Of a stretch of DNA of 64,000 nucleotides, positions 36,090-45,074 are shown in pieces. How positions within the stretch are numbered: position 1 is the first letter of the stretch; each line of letters begins with the position of its first letter. The DNA comes from JAGXLC01 sp041686375 (lineage in GTDB: Bacteria; Bacteroidota; Bacteroidia; Bacteroidales; UBA12077), in NCBI GenBank assembly GCA_041686375.1, contig JAWLEB010000007.1, forward strand, positions 26,157-90,156. Reading direction: 5' to 3'. The position numbers and the translations under genes are program-made. Below the pieces are notes generated by a model that saw only the letters and a list, made by a program, of their open reading frames with translations, ran no database searches and was not told the DNA's origin.

Positions 36090-38894
36090 ATGCCAGTGAA
36101 TGCCAGAAATGAATATATTGTTGTAAAAGGAGCAAGGGTGCATAATCTGAAAAATATAGATGTTCAAATACCCAGGGATAAATTAATTGTTATAACTGGA
36201 GTTTCAGGATCAGGGAAATCCTCGCTGGCTTTTGATACTTTGTATGCCGAAGGACAGCGAAGATATGTAGAGAGTTTGTCCTCATATGCAAGGCAGTTTT
36301 TGGGAAGGATTGCCAAGCCTGATGTGGATTTTATCCATGGATTACCCCCGGCCATTGCTATTGAACAAAAGGTTAATACAAGAAATCCACGCTCAACAGT
36401 CGGCACCTCTACGGAAATATATGAGTATCTTAAATTATTATATTCCCGTATAGGTAAAACATATTCACCGGTATCCGGTGAAATGGTTAAGAAAGACAAT
36501 GTTACAGATGTTGTAAATTATATTCTGCAACTTCCTGAAAATACCAAAGCCCTTATTCTAACTCCTTTGCATGTTTATGAACCAGATAAAGCATTAGAAT
36601 ACCTACAAATAATTGAAAAACAAGGGGTAAATAGAGTTGAGATAGATGGCGGTATATTGAGAATCAGGGATTTGGATACTGAAAGAATTACAAAAAGCAA
36701 TCTCAAAAAATTAAACCTTGTTATTGACAGAATAAAGGTCAGGCATTCAGACAATGAAAAAGCCCGTTATGAGGATTCTGTACAAATAGCATTTTCTGAG
36801 GGATTGGGAGTATGCTCTATAAAAACTATTGATGACCAGGCAACTTACGAGGAGTTTTTTAGTAATAAATTTGAACTTGATGGTATAGAATTCGAAGAAC
36901 CTTCTGAGCACATGTTCAGTTTTAATAATCCGCTTGGGGCTTGTCCAACATGTGAAGGTTATGGAAAGATTATGGGTATTGATGAGGAACTTGTCGTACC
37001 CAATAAGCGGCTGTCTGTTTATGAAAATGCCATAGCTTGCTGGAGAGGAGAGAAGATGAAGAAATGGAAAGAAAAGCTTATTATGAATGCTGAGAAGTTT
37101 AATTTTCCTATTCATAAGCCATACGCTCAATTATCAGAAGAGGAAAAGCATTTGTTATGGACAGGGAATCGTTATTTCTACGGACTCAATGACTTTTTTG
37201 CATACCTGGAGAAGAAAAAATACAAGATTCAATATCGTGTAATGCTTTCGCGTTATCGTGGTAAGACTGTTTGTCCCGAATGTAAAGGAGCAAGGTTAAG
37301 AAAAGAGGCTAACTATGTTAAAATAGGTGATAAGTCCATCACCGAGCTTGTATTAATGCCAATCGACCGCTTGCATGATTTTTTTAGTAAGCTGGAACTT
37401 GATAGTTATGAATATCAAATTGCAGAACGTATTCTTTATGAAATTAATAGCCGATTGGAGTTTTTGCTCAATGTGGGTTTAGGCTATTTAAATTTAAACC
37501 GTTTAAGTTCAACGCTTTCCGGTGGTGAATCTCAGCGCATAAATCTTGCTACTTCACTTGGGAGCAGCTTGGTAGGTTCGATGTATATACTGGATGAGCC
37601 TAGTATAGGCTTGCATCCCAGAGATAATAACCGATTGATTTTAGTATTGAAAAATTTACAGAAAATCGGTAATACTGTTATAGTTGTTGAGCATGATGAA
37701 GATGTCATAAGGGCCTCAGATCAAATAATTGATCTTGGTCCGCAAGCCGGAAGGTTGGGGGGAGAAGTTGTTTTTCAGGGCAACCAGGATGAAATTCTTA
37801 AAGATCAGAACAGTGTAACAGGAAAATTCTTACAGAAAGCTGATTTCATACAGTTGCCAGATAGTAGAAGAAAATGGAATAATTATATTGAAGTAAAAGG
37901 TGCAAGAGAAAATAATTTAAAGGGAATAGATGTCAGATTTCCACTGAATGTAATGACAGTTATAAGCGGTGTTAGTGGGTCAGGAAAGTCTTCATTGGTG
38001 AAGAGTATTCTTCATCCTGCTTTGAAAAGATACTATAAAGGTACAGGAGATAAAGCCGGCAAATATGATGAGATAACAGGAGACCTTAGTTTACTTGAGG
38101 ATATAGAGTATGTGGACCAAAACCCCATAGGTAAATCGTCGCGTTCCAATCCTGTTACTTATATTAAAGCTTATGATGAAATAAGAAAGCTTTATGCCTC
38201 ACAACAAGCGTCGAAAATCATTAATTTCAAACCCTCACACTTTTCATTTAATACTCCGGGAGGGAGATGCGATGAATGCCAAGGGGAAGGTGTCATTAAA
38301 GTAGAGATGCAATTCATGCCGGATATTGTTTTGACGTGTGAAGTATGCGGTGGGAAAAGATTTAAAGATGAAGTTCTTAATGTCCGTTTTCAGGGGAAAA
38401 ACATATACGAGGTCTTGGAAATGACTGTCAATGAGGCTGTTGAATTTTTCAATAGTTGCAACACGGCTATAACACGGAAAATTACCGATAAGCTAAAAGT
38501 TCTCCAATCTGTTGGACTGGGATACCTGAAACTTGGGCAATCTTCGAGTACATTGAGCGGAGGAGAAAGCCAACGGGTAAAACTGGCTTATTTCTTAAGT
38601 CAGCAATCTCAAAATGCTTCAACCCTATTTATTTTTGATGAACCCACAACGGGTCTTCATTATTATGATATTTCCAAATTATTGACATCGTTTAATGAAT
38701 TAATCAAAAAAGGACATACTGTAGTAGTCATTGAACATAACATGGAAATTATAAAATCAGCGGACTGGATTATTGATCTGGGTCCTGAAGGAGGTGAGAA
38801 TGGAGGGGAGATAGTTTTTGAAGGAGTTCCGGAAGATATTATTGATAATTCTAATTCATATACAGCTGAATACCTTTCACCTAAATTAAAGTAA
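36090..38894 (+). CDS. uvrA: excinuclease ABC subunit A
   Basis: A 934-residue UvrA, the damage-recognition ATPase of nucleotide excision repair. It has two ABC ATPase halves, each with Walker A GVSGSGKSSL, signature LSGGESQR and Walker B ILDEPSIGLHP / IFDEPTTGLHY. Zinc-binding Cys pairs are CPTC, CPEC, CDEC and CEVC. Length is normal for the family. It acts with UvrB and UvrC, not in this window. A 288 bp stretch follows before the next gene, in which I see only a weak inverted repeat (CTAATAAC with GTTATTGTTAG) and no strong terminator. Confidence 0.98.
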   Translation: MPVNARNEYIVVKGARVHNLKNIDVQIPRDKLIVITGVSGSGKSSLAFDTLYAEGQRRYVESLSSYARQFLGRIAKPDVDFIHGLPPAIAIEQKVNTRNPRSTVGTSTEIYEYLKLLYSRIGKTYSPVSGEMVKKDNVTDVVNYILQLPENTKALILTPLHVYEPDKALEYLQIIEKQGVNRVEIDGGILRIRDLDTERITKSNLKKLNLVIDRIKVRHSDNEKARYEDSVQIAFSEGLGVCSIKTIDDQATYEEFFSNKFELDGIEFEEPSEHMFSFNNPLGACPTCEGYGKIMGIDEELVVPNKRLSVYENAIACWRGEKMKKWKEKLIMNAEKFNFPIHKPYAQLSEEEKHLLWTGNRYFYGLNDFFAYLEKKKYKIQYRVMLSRYRGKTVCPECKGARLRKEANYVKIGDKSITELVLMPIDRLHDFFSKLELDSYEYQIAERILYEINSRLEFLLNVGLGYLNLNRLSSTLSGGESQRINLATSLGSSLVGSMYILDEPSIGLHPRDNNRLILVLKNLQKIGNTVIVVEHDEDVIRASDQIIDLGPQAGRLGGEVVFQGNQDEILKDQNSVTGKFLQKADFIQLPDSRRKWNNYIEVKGARENNLKGIDVRFPLNVMTVISGVSGSGKSSLVKSILHPALKRYYKGTGDKAGKYDEITGDLSLLEDIEYVDQNPIGKSSRSNPVTYIKAYDEIRKLYASQQASKIINFKPSHFSFNTPGGRCDECQGEGVIKVEMQFMPDIVLTCEVCGGKRFKDEVLNVRFQGKNIYEVLEMTVNEAVEFFNSCNTAITRKITDKLKVLQSVGLGYLKLGQSSSTLSGGESQRVKLAYFLSQQSQNASTLFIFDEPTTGLHYYDISKLLTSFNELIKKGHTVVVIEHNMEIIKSADWIIDLGPEGGENGGEIVFEGVPEDIIDNSNSYTAEYLSPKLK

Positions 38895-39182
38895 GACTGT
38901 GCTTAATCACTCATTTTTCTATCAAAGTCAATACTGCACTAATAACAAGGGTTACAAAGTTCTAACTCGGTTATTGTTAGTTTTGTGCTACAGACGTCCC
39001 CGGGCAAAATACCGGTAGAGAGAGGTATACCATCTGATTTAAGTTACAGGACGAAATATAATTTCATATGGCCAGCTATAAATCAGGGTAAATAAAATCT
39101 AATCTAATCTGGTATGGTTCTTAAGTATCCTATTCAGGACAGCTTAATGATATGTGTAATGAAATTAATTTTCTATAGTTTT

Positions 39183-39626
39183 CTAAATATCTTCTTTGAT
39201 TCCGACCATAATAGCTACGCATCCGCTCAATGGTTCATCTGAATCTTCCTCGCTTTCTTTGACTTTCAGAGAAATTATCAATTGCTGGCTGTTCTCTGCT
39301 ACAAAGTCCCATGATGACACAAAATCATCTTTACTGTTATCATATAGAACATTCCTGTCTACATCTAATATTTGAAAATGAATCTCAGGGAGTTCACCTT
39401 CTGAACATACCGAGACTCTGTAATTTTGTCCGCTATAAAACGTCTTATACATCTCAGCGCTTTCTCCCTCTGTTAAAACTGCAGCATGATAGTTGCCGTC
39501 ATGTATATAAGGGGATAGTTCTTGTTTACAAATTTGTTGTGCAAAATGCTTACATTGCGATTGTCCACTGAGGGGTATAACAATTAAGAAAAAAAGGATG
39601 AATATAGAATTGTATAATTTTTTCAT
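39183..39626 (-). CDS. small secreted protein of a duplicated two-gene module, copy 2
   Basis: A 147-residue protein with signal peptide MKKLYNSIFILFFLIVIPLSG ending SGQS. The core KTFYSGQNYRVSVC and VDRNVLYDNSKDDFVSSWDF matches copy 1 at 28281-28727. It has additional Cys near the mature N-terminus (CKHFAQQICK) that copy 1 lacks in that form, possibly a disulfide. The ATG at 39626 is chosen because it starts a standard signal peptide and removes overlap with the upstream gene; an ATG at 39656 would add ten residues. Function unknown. Confidence 0.78.
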   Translation of the reverse strand: MKKLYNSIFILFFLIVIPLSGQSQCKHFAQQICKQELSPYIHDGNYHAAVLTEGESAEMYKTFYSGQNYRVSVCSEGELPEIHFQILDVDRNVLYDNSKDDFVSSWDFVAENSQQLIISLKVKESEEDSDEPLSGCVAIMVGIKEDI

Positions 39627-39639
39627 AAGACAAATTATT

Positions 39640-40575
39640 TTATAATGTAAAATCATTTCTTATTACATCAACCTGCTTTTTAAGTTTATTGTATGTGTCC
39701 GGTGTCATTGAAATTTCAGTTTCTGATTTAAGAGTAGTAACTTGTTTAGCCGTATTTTTTTCAGGTACCACATCTGAAGAGGTAATTTCAATTTCGTCAT
39801 ATATTTTCATTAATTGATTAATTTTTTCTTTGACAGACTGAAGATTTTTATTCTCTTCATTTTTTTCGATCAGTTTCATTATCGTATTTACAGCAAATTT
39901 TTGATCGGCTACCCTGGCTATAAGCTCACTGTTGTCAATATCCTCCTGAGTGGGGTCTTCACCTATTAAATTAGTTGCTATATAGAGTCCTTCAACCCAT
40001 CCCCCGATTAAAATAATTGTTGAAACTGCCTCTCTGTCGTTTTCCTGAAAGAACGAACTTGAATTTAAAATAGATTCCGAAATAATATCAAGAATGACAT
40101 CACGGTTATTTACATTTGCTTCCAGTTTTTCAATAGTTTTCTGATCTATCGCGTGGAGAATTCCCAGCCCATCAGCCATATTTTTTGCAGCGTTAATATA
40201 ATCAATTGTTGTTTGTGTTTGATCATAAAGGCTGGCGTAGCTCAAATCAGTCGTATAAATTCCAAGATTTAATGCCATGCTTTTGGTGGTAACATAATCC
40301 GATGTTTTATCCACAGGATTTAGTAGTTCTGGGTTATAAGTTGTTTCTGCTTGTTTTAGGATCATTGCAACTTCCAGAGGAGAAGGCATAGAATAAAACA
40401 TTTCTTTTACCGTCTTAATATCTTTGACAAGTTGTGTGTCAATAGTATCAACAGTAACAACATCTTCAGACTCCCTGGCTTCCTCTCTCTTTTGTTTATC
40501 TTTTTGACATCCTGGTAAGATAATAACTATTGCAACCAGGACAGCTAAGAGAGTTTGCATAAAACGTATGTTCAT
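39640..40575 (-). CDS. lipoprotein of a duplicated two-gene module, copy 2
   Basis: A 311-residue lipoprotein (lipobox IILPGC, Cys23), with a charged linker and a helical domain homologous to the protein at 27373-28281 (see the shared PSP, LYDQ and GGW segments there). It is 13 bp upstream of the copy-2 secreted protein, so gene order is the same in both copies. No exporter gene follows here. The mature part contains coiled-coil-like stretches (LMKLIEKNEENKNLQSV). No known fold is claimed. Divergent from the secreted protein at 40893. Confidence 0.82.
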   Translation of the reverse strand: MNIRFMQTLLAVLVAIVIILPGCQKDKQKREEARESEDVVTVDTIDTQLVKDIKTVKEMFYSMPSPLEVAMILKQAETTYNPELLNPVDKTSDYVTTKSMALNLGIYTTDLSYASLYDQTQTTIDYINAAKNMADGLGILHAIDQKTIEKLEANVNNRDVILDIISESILNSSSFFQENDREAVSTIILIGGWVEGLYIATNLIGEDPTQEDIDNSELIARVADQKFAVNTIMKLIEKNEENKNLQSVKEKINQLMKIYDEIEITSSDVVPEKNTAKQVTTLKSETEISMTPDTYNKLKKQVDVIRNDFTL

Positions 40576-40892
40576 AACTGGTATATTTTAAGTTTAACTT
40601 GAAGCGTTCTCATAATATTTGCAATAAAAATACAATTTTTCTTTAAACTTACCCCAAGATCGGTTTTTAAATTTTTATACTTGAAATCATATTACGTTTA
40701 AATGTAAATATGTTACTTTATAAGCAAAAATTGCGAGGTTAGTATATTCTTCATAACGCAATCCTGCCGGAAAGGTTACACAGAATTGAACTCCATTACG
40801 AAAATGATTTATCAGTGAAGTGAAAATTTTTACTTTGATTTTGAAATCGAAATAATGTTTTATAGATTTACAGTATATCAATTTATTACGTA
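40576..40892. other. divergent intergenic region
   Basis: A 317 bp AT-rich region between divergent genes for copy-2 lipoprotein and a secreted protein, so it should hold two promoters. I find no TAnnTTTG element with a -33 partner on either strand, no hairpin with a T-run and no plausible small gene; the 64-codon frame on the minus strand has no homology or signal that I can see. Confidence 0.4.
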
Positions 40893-41795
40893 ATGAATCG
40901 ATGGGTTTCCTATACTTTTTTGTTGTTTACAGCTCTGTTTATGTATACTTTATCTTATAGTCAAAACAGATTAAATGTAGTTGGTTCTGTTTTTGACAAT
41001 AATGGTAACCTTTCCGAAGTCGATATTCTTGTTAATTCTGATACTATTCACAAATTTAGTTCAGATGCTAACGGCCGGTTTTCATTTCACCTGGATTTTA
41101 ATGGATATTATTTAGTTAGTTTTAAGAAAAAAGGATACGGGAGCAAAAGAGTGGCTATTAACACTAATTTACCCGAAGTTCAAAAGTCACGTAAACAGCA
41201 GCTTATTTCTATGAATTTAGAATTGATAGACAAAGCGAGTGAAAATACGTCAGATACTTTAGGAGAAATAAAATATAGTCTTGTTACAAAAGAATTTACT
41301 TATGAGTCAAAATATGATAAAAATGCTTTTTTAAATATTCAGGTTTTTGGAAGAGATTATTATGATTACCCTTTAGCAGATGAAGGCGATGAAGACTCAG
41401 GAAATAACTTACGTGCAGATACAGAAACTGATTTTTATGATAAAGATATTTTAAAGAGAAAACAAAATGCTTATAAAAGTATTGTGGATAAAAGGAAGAA
41501 ATTTCTGGGATCCAAAGTGGAGGAATATAAGTTTGAAGAACTGGAATTGGTAGATAATAAAAATCAAGTATTACAACCTGATACAATAATTAATCAATAT
41601 TCTCATCATAGAATGGATGTATTAGAAATCCTAATAAGCAGCAAAAAATTTGTGCGTGTATACCACAGAGTTAAACATGATTGGGGAGCTGTATTTTTTT
41701 TCAGAAATTATCGTTCCATAACAAAAACCTTGTTTAACCTGGAGACGCAATTTGATCAAAAAAATACCGATGAAGAATTATCTGAAGCATTCTAA
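40893..41795 (+). CDS. secreted protein with CarboxypepD_reg-like domain
   Basis: A 300-residue exported protein with a signal peptide ending LSYSQ (about 1-23). Residues about 26-100 form an Ig-like carboxypeptidase-regulatory domain: RLNVVGSVFDNNGNLSEVDILVNSD, SDANGRFSFHLDFNGYYLVSFKKKGYG, the fold found at the N-terminus of many Bacteroidota outer-membrane proteins. The rest (about 110-300) is acidic, then rich in Lys/Tyr (YKSIVDKRKKFLG, YHRVKHDWGAVFFFRNYRS), unlike any family I know. No TonB box or barrel follows. Its ATG is divergent from the copy-2 lipoprotein. Confidence 0.78.
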   Translation: MNRWVSYTFLLFTALFMYTLSYSQNRLNVVGSVFDNNGNLSEVDILVNSDTIHKFSSDANGRFSFHLDFNGYYLVSFKKKGYGSKRVAINTNLPEVQKSRKQQLISMNLELIDKASENTSDTLGEIKYSLVTKEFTYESKYDKNAFLNIQVFGRDYYDYPLADEGDEDSGNNLRADTETDFYDKDILKRKQNAYKSIVDKRKKFLGSKVEEYKFEELELVDNKNQVLQPDTIINQYSHHRMDVLEILISSKKFVRVYHRVKHDWGAVFFFRNYRSITKTLFNLETQFDQKNTDEELSEAF

Positions 41796-42044
41796 ACATC
41801 CAAATATTCTATGGAGGTCGATGATATGAATTGCTTTTCTTAAGATGAAAATATGGGACATGTATTTGCAGCGTTAAATGATTTTTTTCGTAGTTATATT
41901 ACATGAAGTGTTCATTTTTGTACATATTATGTTACGATAGCGGACACAAAATATTTGACAAGATTAAATAAGTTGTTTTTTTTCAGAGCTATATGTTTTT
42001 TGGTATAAATTATGATATATTCAATATAAATTAAAAATAAACTT

Positions 42045-42344
42045 ATGAAAGTAGATTTAAAACCCAATGAAGTTGTAGTTAAAGCTACTGATAGTCAGTA
42101 TTTTAAAGACGATCACAAAATTAGTGGAAAACTGATATTAACAAACCAGAGAGTTTATTTTCGAAGTCTTCTTCATGGTTCTAACCTTGAAATTTTACCA
42201 ACGGAAATTGAAGAAATCATTTATTTTAATATAAACAAGCTTTTTCCTAATGGTTTAAATATAATTACAAAGGACGGACAAAATCTGAGATTTAAGGTTA
42301 AGCAAAGAGATTCATGGGGAAAGGCTATCAATAAGATGTATTAG
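42045..42344 (+). CDS. small GRAM/PH-like domain protein
   Basis: A 99-residue protein whose whole length fits a bacterial PH/GRAM-like beta domain: ATDSQYFKDDHKISGKLILTNQRVYFRS, then LPTEIEEIIYFNINKLFPNGLNIITKDGQNLRFKV and a C-terminal helix (WGKAINKMY). Such domains bind lipids or act as protein interaction modules; the partner here is unknown. It lies 249 bp after the preceding gene with nothing recognisable between. The hairpin downstream mainly serves the opposite strand. Confidence 0.75.
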   Translation: MKVDLKPNEVVVKATDSQYFKDDHKISGKLILTNQRVYFRSLLHGSNLEILPTEIEEIIYFNINKLFPNGLNIITKDGQNLRFKVKQRDSWGKAINKMY

Positions 42345-42392
42345 TATGCGGTGGATTTATTTGTCTTTTATTGTTTATCGGTAATATACAAA

Positions 42393-42421
42393 AAAGTCTG
42401 CGGTAAAAGGCCGCAGACTTT
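42393..42421 (-). terminator. strong intrinsic terminator of the GH97 gene
   Basis: A perfect 11-bp stem (AAAGTCTGCGG with CCGCAGACTTT) around a 7 nt loop. On the minus strand it is followed by TTTTTTGTATATT, 22 bp past the GH97 stop. On the plus strand the stem is followed by CAAAATTG, so termination of the GRAM gene here would be weaker. Confidence 0.85.
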
Positions 42422-42442
42422 CAAAATTGTTATAACCCAACC

Positions 42443-44470
42443 TTACTCCGGATAAAATCTTATTGCTGTACCACCCCCTTCAGCGAGTTCTAATTTCAGA
42501 CTGTCTTCTTCTCTAAAAGTTGCTTTTTCAATAATGTATTCTGTTGGATTTGTTTCCCAGTGAGTATTTTTGGCATCTTTGTAAATTTCTGCCTTGTATG
42601 TTTTGTTTTCATCAAGAAAATCAAGAGAGACAGTCAAATCTCGTTTGTTTTCGTCGGTAATACTTCCCAAATACCATTCATTACTATTTCTGTCTTTTCT
42701 TACGATTGTTATATAATCTCCTATTTCTCCATTGAGCACATGTGTTTGTTCCCAGTCAACAGGGACATCTTCTATAAATTTAAATGCAGGATGCCCTTCG
42801 TAATTTTCAATCAAATCCGCCGCCATTTGTAATGGGCTGTATAAGACAACAAATAAACCAAGTTGTTTTGCCAGCGTGGTGTGAACTCTTCTGTTCAAAT
42901 TTTTGCCTGCGTGTTTTTTTCTCACATTCTCATGCTTTTTAAGCATAATATCGAATATTCCTGGCGTATAGTCTAACGGACCTGCCAGCATTCTTGTAAA
43001 CGGAAGAATGGTAGTATGATCGGGCGGATTTCCATCGCTCCATGCATTATATTCCATTCCCCGGACACCTCCACGAGTCATCATATTCGGATAAGTTCGT
43101 CTTATTCCGGTCGGTTTGATTGGTTCGTGTGCGTCGATCATTATTTCGTTCTGGTGTGCTAACTTGACCACTTCTCTGTAATGATGAACCATATACTGTC
43201 CGTGATGATATGTGCCTTCTGGATTCATCTGGCCTCCGTAAGCGGTTTTGACGGTATGAATACCCAAATTTTTGTAATATTTTAATGCTTCTCCTCTTTG
43301 TTTCTCATACATTGGGATATTGCTGCCTGTTTCATGATGCCCAATCAATTCAACTCCTTGTTCTTTTGCATATTTTACAACCTCTTCTATATCAAAATCA
43401 TCAGTATGTTGAGTGTAGTCCTGAGCATTGTTCCCAGATAACCATGACTCCCAGCCTTTATTCCATCCTTCAATTAAAACTCCCTTGATATTATGATTGG
43501 AAGCAAAATCAATATAACGTTTTGCTGCTTCAGTAGTTGCTCCGTGTCTTGGTCCTTCCTCCCATGTGTTAAGATCAATGTGCATACCCCACCAAATGCC
43601 AACATATTTCATGGGTTCGAGATAAGATAAATTGTTAAGTTTATTGGGGTCATTAAGATTAAGAATCATATCTGATTCAATAAGGTCTCCTGCTTTATCT
43701 CCTACCTGAATTGTTCTCCAGGGTGTTAGAAGTGGAAGTTTGCTTTTTACTTTAATTCCATCAGGCCATGGGATAAGATCAGAAGTAAGCAATGTATTAT
43801 GTTCATTGTTTCTTTTTAGTCTCATTCCCGCATAATTAGTCAGAGCAGCTTCATGAATACTAAGAAATGTGTTATTGTCTGTTTGAATTGTAATTGGGGT
43901 ATTTACTGAATCTATTTCACTGATTTTAGTATTGTTATATAAGAACTCGTAGGAGTCTGGATCACCTGGGATCCACCATGCAGAATAATCCCCTGCTATG
44001 TTAAATTCAGTAATTTCTTCAGTTATTTCGATGTTTTTCGAATCATTTTGTTTGGGGATTTCATACCTTATCCCTAATCCATCATCAAAAAGGCGGAAAT
44101 ATATATTTATGTTATAGTTTTCTTGGTCATTGAAGAGAACTATCTTGAGCTCATTGTGTTTATCAGTGATCTCTTTTACTTCTCCCCAATGCTGTGTCCA
44201 TGTATTTTCACGACTTTCTTTAATGGTTTCAACTACTTCAAAATTTTTATCAAGCCCCGGCTTGTTTTTCATTTTGAGTACAAGCCGGGAAGAGTCAATA
44301 AGCAATTCATCTCCTTTCCATAAAGTATAGTAGGGTTCATTGCTTTCCATAAAAAATTCCCCTTTCAGGTTTTTATCTGGAGAGAATATCTGGTATGTTT
44401 TCCTGTTCGAGCATGTAATTGTTATGATTGCTATTAAGGCAAATAGAAGAACTTTACTGGTTGTTTGCAT
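42443..44470 (-). CDS. glycoside hydrolase family 97 protein
   Basis: A 675-residue exported glycosidase with a lipoprotein-like signal (ITITC, Cys20). The N-terminal beta-sandwich covers about 1-270, then a TIM barrel (YVGIWWGMHID, then EGWNKGWESW), and a C-terminal beta domain ending AEGGGTAIRFYPE. The IDAHEPIKPTGIRRTYPN motif carries the Glu found in inverting GH97 enzymes such as SusB; retaining members have Gly in its place. So it is probably an inverting alpha-glucosidase, calcium-dependent, acting in the periplasm. It is not inside a SusCD-type locus. Sugar specificity is inferred, not shown. Confidence 0.9.
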   Translation of the reverse strand: MQTTSKVLLFALIAIITITCSNRKTYQIFSPDKNLKGEFFMESNEPYYTLWKGDELLIDSSRLVLKMKNKPGLDKNFEVVETIKESRENTWTQHWGEVKEITDKHNELKIVLFNDQENYNINIYFRLFDDGLGIRYEIPKQNDSKNIEITEEITEFNIAGDYSAWWIPGDPDSYEFLYNNTKISEIDSVNTPITIQTDNNTFLSIHEAALTNYAGMRLKRNNEHNTLLTSDLIPWPDGIKVKSKLPLLTPWRTIQVGDKAGDLIESDMILNLNDPNKLNNLSYLEPMKYVGIWWGMHIDLNTWEEGPRHGATTEAAKRYIDFASNHNIKGVLIEGWNKGWESWLSGNNAQDYTQHTDDFDIEEVVKYAKEQGVELIGHHETGSNIPMYEKQRGEALKYYKNLGIHTVKTAYGGQMNPEGTYHHGQYMVHHYREVVKLAHQNEIMIDAHEPIKPTGIRRTYPNMMTRGGVRGMEYNAWSDGNPPDHTTILPFTRMLAGPLDYTPGIFDIMLKKHENVRKKHAGKNLNRRVHTTLAKQLGLFVVLYSPLQMAADLIENYEGHPAFKFIEDVPVDWEQTHVLNGEIGDYITIVRKDRNSNEWYLGSITDENKRDLTVSLDFLDENKTYKAEIYKDAKNTHWETNPTEYIIEKATFREEDSLKLELAEGGGTAIRFYPE

Positions 44471-44616
44471 TAAAATTAAGTTTGATTATTAGTTTCATTT
44501 TTGTCTTCACTAGTAGATGATAGTTTTTTTTTATTTTGTATTTAATTAGTGGCAAAAAAGTGTCATTTAAAAATTACATCTTTTTTTAACGAAGATTTAA
44601 GTAATTTATTCTTTAC

Positions 44617-44624
44617 TATATTTG
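44617..44624 (+). promoter_or_regulatory. candidate -7 promoter element for the GroES-like gene
   Basis: TATATTTG matches TAnnTTTG, 26 bp upstream of the start codon. A TTTA at 44596-44599, 17 nt further upstream, could act as a weak -33 box. Confidence 0.5.
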
Positions 44625-44650
44625 CAGCAAAATTGTAAACACATCAAATA

Positions 44651-45034
44651 ATGGCACTTGAAATTGGTAATCAGGAACTTGAAAAATTTATTCTGGTTGG
44701 AGCACAGGTATTAATAAAACCTAAAGATCAGAAATCGCAAACCAAGGGTGGACTATATCTTCCTCCCAGTGTTCAGCAAAAAGAGAATTTGCACAGTGGC
44801 TATGTATTAAAAGTGGGCCCGGGCTATCCAATACCTGCCGTTACGGATACTGATGAACCATGGAAAGAAGATCAGGAATCAATAAAATATGTGCCGCTAC
44901 AGGCAAAAGAGGGAGATCTGGCTATCTATCTCCAGTCCAGTTCTCATGAAATTTTATTCAATAATGAAAAATATGTGATTGTTCCACATAATGCGATTTT
45001 AACGTTGATACGGGACGAAGGTTTATTTGAATAG
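44651..45034 (+). CDS. GroES-like co-chaperonin family protein
   Basis: A 127-residue protein related to Cpn10. Seen: VLIKPKDQKSQTKGGLYLPPS and the mobile-loop region, VLKVGPGYPIPAV, and YVIVPHNAILTLI at the end. It is longer than GroES (about 95 residues), with an insert in the middle (TDTDEPWKEDQESIKYVPL). No groEL is nearby. It is probably the divergent GroES-like paralogue of the Bacteroidota; whether it caps GroEL is unknown. Convergent with the helicase gene. Confidence 0.85.
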   Translation: MALEIGNQELEKFILVGAQVLIKPKDQKSQTKGGLYLPPSVQQKENLHSGYVLKVGPGYPIPAVTDTDEPWKEDQESIKYVPLQAKEGDLAIYLQSSSHEILFNNEKYVIVPHNAILTLIRDEGLFE

Positions 45035-45074
45035 TTAATTTAGTCAGGGAACGCACAAGCTATGCTTTAAATTT

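Noticed and set aside
38895..39182. Possible tRNA or small RNA after uvrA (GTTCTAACTC, TAGTTTTG)
   Set aside because: The GTTCTAAC string is not in a cloverleaf; the T-loop consensus fails and no acceptor stem forms. A TAGTTTTG -7-like box has no -33 partner and no terminator follows in the 290 bp.
40687..40881. 64-codon open frame in the 40576-40892 gap
   Set aside because: No start context, no homologous pattern and a composition like the surrounding AT-rich DNA; it is probably chance.
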